A stretch of DNA of 64,000 nucleotides, taken from positions 186,001-250,000 of the forward strand of contig NZ_LQXO02000005.1 in assembly GCF_001639065.2 (NCBI RefSeq), given 5' to 3'. The notes beneath the pieces are model-generated. The model had not been told where the DNA came from and did not search any database. It worked only from the letters and a program-made list of their open reading frames with translations. Below, one piece after another: positions 25,574 through 35,124 of the stretch (positions within the stretch are counted from its first letter, which is position 1; the number at the start of each line of letters is the position of its first letter). The stretch is from Vibrio barjaei. GTDB lineage: Bacteria > Pseudomonadota > Gammaproteobacteria > Enterobacterales > Vibrionaceae. Made by a program: the position numbers and the translations under genes.

Positions 25574-26926
25574 TTAACCAACGCCAACCATGTTGTCTCT
25601 TAGCGTCTTTGAAGGACGCAGTTCGACAATAAGTTGCGCCAGTAGCAATAACCCGGTTACTGCCAAACCCACCAATATACCGCCCCAGATACCAGCAAGC
25701 TCATAGCGTTCCATCAACCACCATGCGGCAGGTAGGCCAAATGCCCAGTAGCCTATGGCAGTCATGAGAGTTGGAAGCTTGACGATCTTCATGCCACGAA
25801 GCAGGTTAATGGCTAACAACTGCCAAGCATCTACTACGAAGCACAGTGCGACAACCCAAATCAATGAAGACAACATGTCCGTTAACGCATGTTCACCTTC
25901 TCCATCCAGCTGGAACAAACTGGCAATCGCGTCCGGCCAAACAATGAAGACTACGGCTAGTACAGCACTTAGTATCGTCACTAGTGAGAAGCTTCGCTTC
26001 GCAACGGCTTTGACTCCAATGAGGTTATCATTGCCGAACTCTTTGCCCACAAGGATGGCGGCGGCCTGAGAAAAACCAAAATTAATATTCCAAGTGAAAC
26101 TTAAGCATTGTAATAGAATTTGATGCAGGGCCAGAGCAGTTACGCCAATAAACCCTGCCATCAAGGTACCACCGTATATCAGTCCCATTTCTAGAGCTCC
26201 TGCAATAGCAATAGGGATACCCATCGACAGCAACGGTAGCATTAAACGCCAGTTGTATTCCTCAAGATGGAGCCAAGGTGCAAACCGATAGTACACTGGG
26301 CGTTTGAATACCCAAGTCGCATAACCAATTAAGACCAGTGTTGCGGCAAGAGCGGTACCTATGCCGAGCCCGGCAATACCCCAATCCAAAGTAAATGCCA
26401 GCCAATAGCTGAAAGGCACGTTCAAAATGACGGTAACCAGAGACATAATCATCACGGATTTGGCATCGCCATAGTTGCTTGTCAGGCCACGCAAGATAAG
26501 TAGTAGTAACGTTGGTAACATGGCCCACTTCAAAGTATCAAGGTAGATCATGGCTACCGTAATCACTTCTTCAGGCTGTTGAGCAACTCTCAGAAAATCT
26601 GGGGCGAAAACAAAAGCTGTCGTTAGGATGATAGTCAGAAACACGGCTAACATCAGTGCGCCTTTTACTGCTAATCGGACTTGTTTTAACCCATACTCAG
26701 GGCGAGCCACACTTTGTCCATAGGCAATAGCTATGAGGTTAGCGACACATCCTACGGTTGAACCTGCGATGAGGAAAATGAACGTATAGACTGAGGCTCC
26801 AAGACCCCCACCCGCAAGATCACTCACACTCAATTGTGCCATCATCCAAACATCAGTAAGGACCAGCGCCATTGAAATTAGCTGAGAAACAATAAGTGGT
26901 GCAGCAAGGGATAGAATTTTCTTCAT
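25574..26926 (-). CDS. MATE family multidrug/Na+ efflux transporter
   Basis: 450 residues with twelve predicted helices in two six-helix halves. NorM-type features include PLIVSQLISMALVLTDVWMM at the N-terminus and, in the second half, GIPIAIAGALEMGLIYG. It exports cationic drugs in exchange for sodium or protons. It is divergent from a LysR gene that may regulate it. I cannot assign it to a named Vibrio MATE pump from memory. Confidence 0.9.
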   Translation of the reverse strand: MKKILSLAAPLIVSQLISMALVLTDVWMMAQLSVSDLAGGGLGASVYTFIFLIAGSTVGCVANLIAIAYGQSVARPEYGLKQVRLAVKGALMLAVFLTIILTTAFVFAPDFLRVAQQPEEVITVAMIYLDTLKWAMLPTLLLLILRGLTSNYGDAKSVMIMSLVTVILNVPFSYWLAFTLDWGIAGLGIGTALAATLVLIGYATWVFKRPVYYRFAPWLHLEEYNWRLMLPLLSMGIPIAIAGALEMGLIYGGTLMAGFIGVTALALHQILLQCLSFTWNINFGFSQAAAILVGKEFGNDNLIGVKAVAKRSFSLVTILSAVLAVVFIVWPDAIASLFQLDGEGEHALTDMLSSLIWVVALCFVVDAWQLLAINLLRGMKIVKLPTLMTAIGYWAFGLPAAWWLMERYELAGIWGGILVGLAVTGLLLLAQLIVELRPSKTLRDNMVGVG

Positions 26927-27026
26927 GATAGCCTCAGGTTATGATGAGGTCATTTTATATGCATAACTATGGTGTTCAATTAACATTTGTGTCACTCTGG
27001 AATGACTTCAGATCATGTGAGCAATT

Positions 27027-27971
27027 ATGAATCTATATTCGAATATTCCCTATTCACACAATGCACTAAAAGTCTTTGAAGCCGTAGCAAGGCATATGAG
27101 CTTTACTTCTGCAGCTCAAGAGCTTCACGTTACTCAAAGTGCAGTGAGCCGCCAAGTTAAGCAACTTGAAGATGATCTCAATGCATCATTGGTTATTCGT
27201 GGTCATCGTTCAATTCAGCTGACGTTGAAAGGACAGGCACTGTTTGAAGTTTTGGGACGTAATTATCAGGCTCTTCAGTCCTTGCTTGAGTCGTGGAAAG
27301 AAGTCCAAAGTAATAAGATAGTGATTCGCGCAGCGTTAAGTTATGCCACTCGGGCGCTATTACCGAAAATACAGAAGCTAAACGAGCGTTTCCCTGATTA
27401 TGAAATTGCCGTTATTCCAGTAATTGATGAAGAGGAAAGTTTAAGGAAAGGCGATTATGACCTATTCGTTTTTACCACACGTGAAAGTGAAGCTTATCAA
27501 AACGATCCGGAAATATCCTTTATGCGAGAAGAGTACATGGCACCAGTTTGTACTCAGCAGTTACTTGGTGAAAACCGCGATATTGAACACCTTCTGACGC
27601 TACCAAGACTGCATCCAACACTTGATCATATTGATTGGCGAGTGTGGTTGGATAAAATCCAATACAAGAGTAATCAACCGGTGCGAAATTCAACATTTTT
27701 TACCTTGGATTTAACCTTGAGTGCTTGCTTATCAGGCCATGGTGTTGCGGTTACCGATTTACTGCTCGCTTTACCGGAACTGGAACGAGAGTATCTTGTG
27801 TGCCCTAAAAATGCGCAGATCCATTTTAGTAGTTGGCGCTATTTCTGCCATAAGAGGACGGGCTCACCGATTGTTGAGGAGTTAGCGCAATGGCTAATGA
27901 CCGAAACGAAAGACGAGCTCAGAAAGCTCAATCAGCTTTCTGAGCATTATGGTTGGGGGCCAATTAGCTAG
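27027..27971 (+). CDS. LysR-family regulator (GcvA-like)
   Basis: 314 residues. HTH segment MSFTSAAQELHVTQSAVSRQV, typical of the GcvA-like subgroup, then an effector-binding domain. It is divergent from the MATE gene and overlaps the 3' end of the scsC-like gene by 8 bases in convergent orientation. Its target is probably the MATE gene or itself, by position only. Confidence 0.87.
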   Translation: MNLYSNIPYSHNALKVFEAVARHMSFTSAAQELHVTQSAVSRQVKQLEDDLNASLVIRGHRSIQLTLKGQALFEVLGRNYQALQSLLESWKEVQSNKIVIRAALSYATRALLPKIQKLNERFPDYEIAVIPVIDEEESLRKGDYDLFVFTTRESEAYQNDPEISFMREEYMAPVCTQQLLGENRDIEHLLTLPRLHPTLDHIDWRVWLDKIQYKSNQPVRNSTFFTLDLTLSACLSGHGVAVTDLLLALPELEREYLVCPKNAQIHFSSWRYFCHKRTGSPIVEELAQWLMTETKDELRKLNQLSEHYGWGPIS

Positions 27972-28701
27972 CGTTTTCAGCTATGTTCTTTTTGATGACC
28001 TGTTCCAGTTTGTCGTAAGGGACATACCCTGGAATCAGCTCATCGCCAATGAACATAGCGGGTGTCCCACGTAAACCCAAGGCAACAAATGTCTTGTAGT
28101 TTTTAACTAAAGACTCGTTGATTTTTGTATCACCTGTTAGGTACTGTGTTGTACCGGTTTTTTTCGCGATGGCTTCGATAGAGTCTTTGGTATGTATACC
28201 AGGCTTCGCGACAAGTAGACGATTCACTTCTACAAACTTTTCGGGCGCTTGCTGCCAAACCTTAATGGCAAATGCTGCGGAGTTAGTATCGAGCCCTTCA
28301 ATGACTTGCTGCTTAAGTGGGACATAGATATTGATGACTTTTACATCGTTATAGTTAGCAACTAACTTTGTCAGTTCGCCATCCAAGCGCTTACAATATG
28401 GGCAGTTATAGTCGGTAAAATTGACGATGACTGTCGATCCATCTGTATTTCCCAGAACAGTGTGAATTGTCGTATCGTTTAGCCATGATTCACTCTGCTT
28501 TTTTGCATTCTCAAGCTGTTTTTGACCTTCGACATATTGTTGAAGACTTAGCTGTAGATCGCCGATGATTTCTGGGTTTTCAGTCAGCAGTTGATGAATA
28601 CTGTCCAACTGTTGTTGTTGCTCAGCGGTTAAAGCAGCATGCGATAGTGTTGGAAGTAGCGCAGCGACACTGATCGCCATTGAAATAAGCGTTTTTTTCA
28701 T
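27964..28701 (-). CDS. scsC: ScsC-type periplasmic DsbA-family thiol oxidoreductase
   Basis: 245 residues: signal peptide (cleaved after SHA), a helical N-terminal segment that in ScsC/Com1 relatives mediates oligomerisation, then a DsbA-type thioredoxin fold with active site CPYC (FTDYNCPYCKRL) and a cis-proline loop GTPAMF. It probably shuffles or reduces disulfides in copper-stressed periplasmic proteins, with electrons from ScsB. It is the last gene of the operon. Confidence 0.87.
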   Translation of the reverse strand: MKKTLISMAISVAALLPTLSHAALTAEQQQQLDSIHQLLTENPEIIGDLQLSLQQYVEGQKQLENAKKQSESWLNDTTIHTVLGNTDGSTVIVNFTDYNCPYCKRLDGELTKLVANYNDVKVINIYVPLKQQVIEGLDTNSAAFAIKVWQQAPEKFVEVNRLLVAKPGIHTKDSIEAIAKKTGTTQYLTGDTKINESLVKNYKTFVALGLRGTPAMFIGDELIPGYVPYDKLEQVIKKNIAENAS

Positions 28702-28726
28702 TGTTTTTCCTTATGCCCAGTGAACA

Positions 28727-29254
28727 CTAGGCAAATAAAATTCGTAACCATAGCCCAACGGGCGTGATGATGCCGGTCGAGATGCTCTCAATTTGACCTT
28801 TGTTTATGATGACAACAGTTGGCGTGACACTGATATTCCATTGTCGACTGATTAGCCCGGTTGTATCGTTAACCACCGGAAAGTCGTATTCCTTAGCAGT
28901 CATATACTGTTGGACGCGATCGTTTGTACCTGATGATAGGGCAATAGATAACACCTGATGGTCGCTTGCAAACCAATTGATTGTTGGACTGACAAATTTA
29001 CAAGCGCCACACCACGTGGCCCAAAAATACAGTACAACCGGCTTTTCTTGGCTTTGTTGAATGATATCGACAGGCAAGCCTTGGATGGTCATCGCTTTTA
29101 ACGAAGGCGCTTCACCACTTGGCATTGATGTACTGCGATACCAATCCAGAGCCATTGAAACCAACGTCATCAAAATAACAATGCTGATGAGCTCTTTTGA
29201 CCATTTTTTAAGACGGCTCGACCTTGGCTTTTTATCGGTTGAATTAGTCCCCAT
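28727..29254 (-). CDS. scsD: ScsD-type membrane-anchored thioredoxin-like protein
   Basis: About 175 residues: an N-terminal transmembrane anchor (LISIVILMTLVSMALDW) and a TlpA-like thioredoxin domain with active site WCGAC and a cis-proline SVTPTVVI. It belongs with ScsB and ScsC. ATG 29254 has GGAG 7 bases upstream, inside the scsB 3' end, and overlaps the scsB stop, so the two are translationally coupled. A GTG at 29266 is the longer alternative. Confidence 0.87.
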   Translation of the reverse strand: MGTNSTDKKPRSSRLKKWSKELISIVILMTLVSMALDWYRSTSMPSGEAPSLKAMTIQGLPVDIIQQSQEKPVVLYFWATWCGACKFVSPTINWFASDHQVLSIALSSGTNDRVQQYMTAKEYDFPVVNDTTGLISRQWNISVTPTVVIINKGQIESISTGIITPVGLWLRILFA

Positions 29255-31397
29255 GGCTTTCTCCACTGGCCATATCTATAGACTGCATAACCACCTCTGA
29301 CGTTAGAATAACGGGCAGTGGTATGCCTTGCGGATATTCTGGGCCGTAGACAATATTAAATGGCACACCAAAGCGTCCATAGCTCTGCAGGTATTGAGTC
29401 ACGCTGTCACTTGGTGTTGTCCAGTCGCCACGCATCAGGACGATGTTTGATTGCTGAAGTTTTTCGTAAACCGGGTTTTGTAGAATGACGCCAATTTTGT
29501 TGGCTTTACAGGTAATACACCAGTCAGCAGTAACATCAACAAAAACGGTTTTTCCTTGAGCCACGAGCTTTGATATTTGGTCACGCTCCAGTTTCTGCCA
29601 GTGAAGATCATCAACGATAGGTGTGGACCATTTATCTGCAGTCACACTGCCGATGATCAGTCCACCACCAACGACAAAAATCGATAGCGCAGAGAGAATT
29701 GCTACTGCCTTGCGCCCGTATTGTTTGCCAATGAGTACCAAGGTAGCAATGATAATAATGGCTACCAACGCTGCGGTTAAAGCAAAGCCAATAAAGGTTG
29801 ACAGTAGTGTTACTAACCAAAGACTGGTCAATAACATCATTGCACCAAACGCTAGCTTCACTTTGTTCATCCAAGGACCCGGTTTAGGGAAGACATTAAC
29901 CAAGGATGGGAATAGCGTAAACAACAGCCACGGTAAGCTCATTCCGATGCCGAGTGCCACAAAGATCAACCAAAGTTCGGTGTAGCTTGCTCCCAGTGCA
30001 TACGCAACGGCAGTGCCAAGGAAGGGTGCGCTACATGGTGTCGCAAGTAACGTCGCAAACATACCCTGGACGAAGTGGCCTCCATAGCTGTGGTCACCTT
30101 TAGATGCCATCCAGGTGTTGAGGCTACTTGGGAGTTGTATGTTGAATAAACCAAGCAAATTCGCTGAAAACAATAGGGTAACTATCGCCATAAAGGCAAT
30201 AAACCAATAATTTTGGAATTGAATACCCCAACCAACCATATGGCCAGCCAATTTTAGTGATGTTAACGCACCAGCAAGTAGTAGGAATGAGCTGATGATG
30301 CCGGCGGATGAAGCTAGAAATGACAATCGAACTTGCTTTGGCGATTGATTCACGCCCGAGATGATGCTGTTAAGCTTCATGCCAAGCACCGGAAGTACAC
30401 AAGGCATGATATTGAGAATCAGACCGCCTATGAGAGCAAATCCTATCATCCAAATGAGGCTTCCACTCTCCGGATAGGCCATTGGTGTCGTGGATACTTG
30501 TGTTGACGTTTCCGTTAATATTAGCTCATCTGACACGGTAATTTGAATGTTCTTGTCACTAATATCTGCTTCGCCAAGCCAATTGCTAACATCAAATTTG
30601 GCATATAGAGTATTGCCGTCGATGGTTATTTTGGGCTGTGCGAAGAACTCATCACTGACTTCATTACCATCGACTAAAATCTGTGGTTTTTTCCAAGCCG
30701 TTTTGCTGGTGAGCTTAAGTTGAAGCTCCTGCGCTTGCTGATTCCAGTAGCTTGCTTCTACAGAGATTTGATTGTCTTTTTTAGGCGTCAAGCTCATACC
30801 TTGACCAAATAAATACGCAGCATCGGAATCTAGTGAGAGAGCGTTGGGATCAATCTCTAAATCAATAGGGTAATCCGCTATCACGCAAATATTGGTGCAG
30901 CTTGGCAGTCGCAAGTTAGCTTTGAGCGAGATTGGCTTGGACGTATCTGACACGGTGACAATAATCGGGAAGCTCACTTCGTGTTTGTAGCCTAAAGTCA
31001 TCACCCCTAGTTGCTCATAATAAGCGGGCACGGGCCATTGCCAATCTACCGCTTCGACGTTCGTCGAAGCACTCCAATCAAATTCTGGTGCGACACCGCC
31101 TTCACCGGGGCTACGCCAATAGGTTTTCCACTCTCCATCTAGTTCGACATTAAGAACCATCTCCATCTGCTTGGTTTGTGGATCGAGGTGGCCGGTAGAT
31201 AGCAGTCGAACCTTCACTGGTGGATGCATTGGATCTTGAATCCAACCTGTAGATTGCGCATGTGACATTGCACTGTAAAGTACAACAAAGACAAGCGCGA
31301 ATGTTAGCACTAGAGTGCTTAGTGTTTGTCGACAAAGCGACATAAAATGACGGCTACGCGCAATGCGAGTCGTTAACATTGTGTTTGTATAAGACAC
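29244..31397 (-). CDS. scsB: ScsB: DsbD-family thiol:disulfide transmembrane reductase
   Basis: About 717 residues. A signal segment is followed by a large periplasmic N-terminal domain with a cysteine pair (LPSCTNICVIADYPIDL), eight or so transmembrane helices with the DsbD core (IMPCVLPVLGMKL; TPCSAPFLGTAVAYA), and a C-terminal thioredoxin domain (DVTADWCITCKANK). It passes cytosolic thioredoxin electrons to ScsC/ScsD. GGAG sits 6 bases before a GTG at 31397, which I prefer; an ATG at 31379 lacks a site and a TTG at 31409 is possible. Confidence 0.9.
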   Translation of the reverse strand: MSYTNTMLTTRIARSRHFMSLCRQTLSTLVLTFALVFVVLYSAMSHAQSTGWIQDPMHPPVKVRLLSTGHLDPQTKQMEMVLNVELDGEWKTYWRSPGEGGVAPEFDWSASTNVEAVDWQWPVPAYYEQLGVMTLGYKHEVSFPIIVTVSDTSKPISLKANLRLPSCTNICVIADYPIDLEIDPNALSLDSDAAYLFGQGMSLTPKKDNQISVEASYWNQQAQELQLKLTSKTAWKKPQILVDGNEVSDEFFAQPKITIDGNTLYAKFDVSNWLGEADISDKNIQITVSDELILTETSTQVSTTPMAYPESGSLIWMIGFALIGGLILNIMPCVLPVLGMKLNSIISGVNQSPKQVRLSFLASSAGIISSFLLLAGALTSLKLAGHMVGWGIQFQNYWFIAFMAIVTLLFSANLLGLFNIQLPSSLNTWMASKGDHSYGGHFVQGMFATLLATPCSAPFLGTAVAYALGASYTELWLIFVALGIGMSLPWLLFTLFPSLVNVFPKPGPWMNKVKLAFGAMMLLTSLWLVTLLSTFIGFALTAALVAIIIIATLVLIGKQYGRKAVAILSALSIFVVGGGLIIGSVTADKWSTPIVDDLHWQKLERDQISKLVAQGKTVFVDVTADWCITCKANKIGVILQNPVYEKLQQSNIVLMRGDWTTPSDSVTQYLQSYGRFGVPFNIVYGPEYPQGIPLPVILTSEVVMQSIDMASGESHGD

Positions 31398-31441
31398 AGT
31401 AATCTCCAATAAGTAATAAATAGACCTTAGTTGGAGGCGTT

Positions 31442-31843
31442 TTATTCCCGGAAAGTACAGTGAGTTACGTGAAGCCTGAGCTTAGGAGGATAGGTATCGC
31501 TTCGGCGAGTATGGGCTGGCTTAACTTTGCGCTCAGAAAGCAGTGCTAACAAAGCGACCAAAAACAGAAGCGGAGTAAAGGTTTCTAAATGAGCGAAAGA
31601 TTGTCCAAGCAACTTTTGTGTCAATCGACATGGCTCATCAATTGGGGTGATGTTATGGACGATTTTCTCGATGGAACTCGAGTTGAACAGCGCTGCCTCG
31701 CTCATATAAGGTGCGGGTGTTGGTGCGGCTTTTACCAATTGGCTGTGGTATGCAATGTTCGTTTTTAGCGCACAAAACATCACCACCAAAATGGCAGTGA
31801 GTAAGAAGAGTGTGCGAAAAATAGATTGCCTAAATGTATGCAA
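31442..31843 (-). CDS. Small membrane protein heading the scs operon
   Basis: 133 residues from a TTG; the true start may be internal. There is one N-terminal hydrophobic helix (TLFLLTAILVVMFCAL) and a second near residues 87-103 (TPLLFLVALLALL). The C-terminus, PPKLRLHVTHCTFRE, resembles the PP.RLH...C.FRE ending of small proteins found next to copper-efflux genes. It may correspond to the ScsA position of scsABCD, but homology to ScsA is not shown. Confidence 0.6.
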   Translation of the reverse strand: MHTFRQSIFRTLFLLTAILVVMFCALKTNIAYHSQLVKAAPTPAPYMSEAALFNSSSIEKIVHNITPIDEPCRLTQKLLGQSFAHLETFTPLLFLVALLALLSERKVKPAHTRRSDTYPPKLRLHVTHCTFRE

Positions 31844-32082
31844 ACCAAAGCCGTCGTGTTCAAAATGAGTGCTTACGTTATCTTGTTAGCCATAAACGTC
31901 AAGTGAAATCATGTCCAAAAATGTAAAGTAATCTGGATTAATTTTAACGGGAGTGAAAATTAACGGGTATGAATCACTGATTTTGTTTATCTTCACTGAT
32001 AGTCTTGTCAGGTTACTCGCTCTCACCCACGTCCAATAATTGGCTAAGGTAAGAGAGTCAATGAATGGAGCACGTGTAGTAA

Positions 32083-32301
32083 ATGAGAAATTTGGTATTC
32101 ATGGGTGTCTGTCTGGCGGTGACAGTCTGGATGATTTTTGATTCGGGTAAGTCGGAACAGGTGTTCACATTTTGGGAGCACGTGAATCTACCGAACAAAG
32201 ATGAAATTGGTATGTATGTTAGCCAGTTTTTTTACTACATCGCATTGCTAGTCGGTGTGGTTTATCTTGGCCGAAAATTCAAACGTCGCAATGATAAATA
32301 A
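32083..32301 (+). CDS. Small two-helix membrane protein, unknown function
   Basis: 72 residues with two hydrophobic helices (LVFMGVCLAVTVWMIF and FFYYIALLVGVVYLG) joined by a polar loop, and a basic tail KFKRRNDK. It is not a recognised family. It is convergent with mpaA, ending 9 bases from it. The ribosome-binding site is weak. Confidence 0.55.
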   Translation: MRNLVFMGVCLAVTVWMIFDSGKSEQVFTFWEHVNLPNKDEIGMYVSQFFYYIALLVGVVYLGRKFKRRNDK

Positions 32302-32310
32302 CCGCGTTGA

Positions 32311-33048
32311 TTAAGCACTTGTTGAACTGTATTGCAACAAATCGATAAGTGCTTCTAACTGTTCTTCTATCGCACTGTCCGCCGAAATAGCGGGAAATTC
32401 GAGTGTGATACAAGGCAATTCTTTCTCGTTACACCAACTCCCAAACGAACCAGGCGTGTCATACCCGACATCGTCAATCAAAGGCAGTGAGAAACGCTTT
32501 GCAAGCCACTTACCTAATTCAGAATGTTCCGGATCATCGATACAGGCTAATGGTTCATGAAGGGATACGACAAACTGCGGTCTTCGAGCCTCAATTAAGT
32601 CAATAAGCGCACTAATCTCTGGTTCAAGAGTGGTCACATTACCGGTTTTTACTTTGACGTCACGTTCACTTGCCGATGTACTCCAGCGATATACTGTCCC
32701 TTTGTCCGTCCATGTTTTCGTCGGGAAAGCTCTATTTAGATCCACTTGATTGGCATTGGCGCGAGTCCCTAACTGATTGCCATCAGGGTTCATTGATAAG
32801 ATCACATCGTGTTTCAGATATTCAGCGTGCAGGGTACGAAGGGCACACGACAACGCGGTAATGGATGCGGTTTCATCTCCGTGGGTACCTGCCAGAATGA
32901 GTCCTCGCTCTGGTGAGTCGACTTGGGCCGGAAAGTACAATAATGGTGCCCCTAAAACAGAGTGACCATACGTTTCCGGTTTGTTTTGAAATTCTGCCCT
33001 TAGTGCTCTTGGGCGTAATTGCGGCTTTGTTTGATTTGCATTATCCAT
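32311..33048 (-). CDS. mpaA: Murein peptide amidase MpaA
   Basis: 245-residue M14-family zinc carboxypeptidase-like enzyme. Zinc ligands fit GTHGDETAS (H and E) and SLHEP (H), and the catalytic glutamate is in TLEFPA. MpaA splits the gamma-D-Glu-meso-DAP bond of imported murein tripeptide, allowing peptidoglycan reuse. It is cytoplasmic, without a signal peptide. It is divergent from an OppA/MppA-type binding protein, which fits uptake of the same peptide. Confidence 0.9.
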   Translation of the reverse strand: MDNANQTKPQLRPRALRAEFQNKPETYGHSVLGAPLLYFPAQVDSPERGLILAGTHGDETASITALSCALRTLHAEYLKHDVILSMNPDGNQLGTRANANQVDLNRAFPTKTWTDKGTVYRWSTSASERDVKVKTGNVTTLEPEISALIDLIEARRPQFVVSLHEPLACIDDPEHSELGKWLAKRFSLPLIDDVGYDTPGSFGSWCNEKELPCITLEFPAISADSAIEEQLEALIDLLQYSSTSA

Positions 33049-33213
33049 TTTCTACATCCCAACTTCTTGCCTTCCCTCACGGCATTCTGTGGTTATATAT
33101 GCCATAAATAGTGATGCAATGCTATTGAAAGCCTTTTTGTTGTAAAGAAACCAATGTGTTATCTATGACGATAGGGCAAATTTATAACAACGACACCAAT
33201 CAGGCGGTTTAGG

Positions 33214-34836
33214 ATGAAACACACCACTTCATGGAAAGTATCGGTTCTCTCGGCGCTCATTGCAGCGACGTTTTCAGTACAGAGTGCGACTGTGCCCGAT
33301 GGCACACAACTGGCTGAGACTCAGAAAATTGTACGCGGCAACGATGCGGAAGTAGCAACGCTGGACCCAGCTAATGCAGAGGGGTTACCGGAAATGCATG
33401 TTCTAAGGGACTTATTTGAAGGGCTAGTGATTCAAGACAGTGAAGGAAATGTAATCCCCGGTGTTGCCGAGTCTTGGGAAACCAGTGACAACAAAACCTT
33501 TGTCTTTCACTTAAGAAAAGATGCGAAGTGGTCAAATGGCGATCCGGTTACCGCGCAAGATTTCGTTTATAGCCTTAAAAGAGCCGCGGATCCTAACTTT
33601 GCCTCGGCTAATGGCTGGTATTTAAAGCTGACCAAAATTAAGAATATTCAAGCCATCATTAATGGAGAAGTGCCGCTAGATTCGTTAGGGGTGAAAGCTG
33701 TGGATGATTACACCTTAAAGTATGAGCTGGACAGTCAGGTGCCGTATTTTGTTGCTATGACTGCACATTCATCAATGATGCCGGTCCATAAGTCAAACCT
33801 AGAGCAATTTGGAGATAAGTGGACTAGGCCTGGGAATATGGTTTCTAATGGTGCTTTTGTGCTAAAGAACTGGGTCATTAACGAACGTATTGAACTAGCG
33901 AGAAACAGTCAGTATTGGGATAACGACCACACGGTACTCAATCAGGTTACTTATATTCCGTTTGAAAGTCAGACAGCAGCAATGAACCGTTACGCCTCTG
34001 GTGAAGTGGACATTACCTCGGATGTACCGACTGCAATGGCGCCAAAGCTCAAGAAAGAACAGCCAGATGCCTATACCGTTGTTCCTTTGCTGTGTACCTA
34101 TTATTACGCTTTCAATACGACTAAAGCGCCATTTAATGATCCTAAAGTGCGTCAAGCGGTTTCCTACACCATTATGCGTGATGTGATTACAGATGGTGTA
34201 ACACAAGTTGGAAATCTTCCTGCTTATACGTTTGCTCACAAATATGTAGCGGGATTTGACGCGACGCAACCTGATTACAGCAAGTGGACACAAAAACAAC
34301 GTGACGAGAAGGCCAAGAAGTTACTCGCTGAAGCTGGTTACAATGATGCCAACCCACTAGATATTAAGCTTCTATATAATACGAGCGAAAGTAATAAATC
34401 TATTGCTGTAGCCATCGCCTCAATGCTTAACAAAAACTTGGGCGCAAAAGTAGAGTTAGAGAATCAAGAGTGGAAATCATACTTGGTTGCTCGTCGTGAA
34501 GGTAACTTTGACGTACTTCGTACTTCTTGGTGTGGAGACTACAATGAGGCGTCTACGTTCCTAAGTCTAATGACGTCTGATAATGCGGGCAACCGAGCGT
34601 TTTACAAGAGCAAGGCTTACGACAAGATTATTGATGGAGCACTCGCTGCAACAACAGACGAAGAGCGAGCGCGCTTTTACGATCAGGCAGAGTCCTTATT
34701 AGCTAAAGATATGCCGATAGCGCCAATCTATTATTACATGCAAGCTCGCTTAGTAAGACCCACGGTCGGCGGGTTTCCAATGAATAATGTTGAAGGACGA
34801 ATCTACTCCAAGGACTTATATGTAAAAGCTAAATAA
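33214..34836 (+). CDS. OppA/MppA-type peptide-binding protein
   Basis: 540-residue SBP_bac_5 periplasmic binding protein with a signal peptide ending near SVQSATV. Motifs: NDAEVATLDPANAEG, LRDLFEGLVIQD, FVFHLRKDAKWSNGDPVTA. No permease or ATPase genes accompany it, so it probably delivers to an Opp system elsewhere. Divergence from mpaA suggests it binds murein tripeptide as MppA does in E. coli, but general oligopeptide binding is equally compatible. Confidence 0.9.
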   Translation: MKHTTSWKVSVLSALIAATFSVQSATVPDGTQLAETQKIVRGNDAEVATLDPANAEGLPEMHVLRDLFEGLVIQDSEGNVIPGVAESWETSDNKTFVFHLRKDAKWSNGDPVTAQDFVYSLKRAADPNFASANGWYLKLTKIKNIQAIINGEVPLDSLGVKAVDDYTLKYELDSQVPYFVAMTAHSSMMPVHKSNLEQFGDKWTRPGNMVSNGAFVLKNWVINERIELARNSQYWDNDHTVLNQVTYIPFESQTAAMNRYASGEVDITSDVPTAMAPKLKKEQPDAYTVVPLLCTYYYAFNTTKAPFNDPKVRQAVSYTIMRDVITDGVTQVGNLPAYTFAHKYVAGFDATQPDYSKWTQKQRDEKAKKLLAEAGYNDANPLDIKLLYNTSESNKSIAVAIASMLNKNLGAKVELENQEWKSYLVARREGNFDVLRTSWCGDYNEASTFLSLMTSDNAGNRAFYKSKAYDKIIDGALAATTDEERARFYDQAESLLAKDMPIAPIYYYMQARLVRPTVGGFPMNNVEGRIYSKDLYVKAK

Positions 34837-34867
34837 CAGTCCACTTAAGACCACAACAATGATTGCC

Positions 34868-34896
34868 AAGCCAGCTAAATTTAGCTGGCTTTTTTG
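34868..34896 (+). terminator. Terminator after the peptide-binding gene
   Basis: AAGCCAGCTAAA/TTTAGCTGGCTT inverted repeat (34868-34891) followed by a T-run. Confidence 0.9.
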
Positions 34897-35124
34897 TGTT
34901 GAGTTGAAAAAGCCAGATTGAGCCTTTGGAGCTAACTTCTCTTGATAGCAGCGTCGTTGTAGTTCGGGGACAAAATCAAAAATAGTGTTCATCGTAAGGC
35001 GACCTAATGTAGTGTGGTTGAGTTCTTATGGTCGCATATTGATTCTTTTCATCAATTGGAAGCAAAGTTGGGTCTTAATGTGATACTTTGGGTGGCACAA
35101 TAAGAAACTTGGGACATTTGTACA

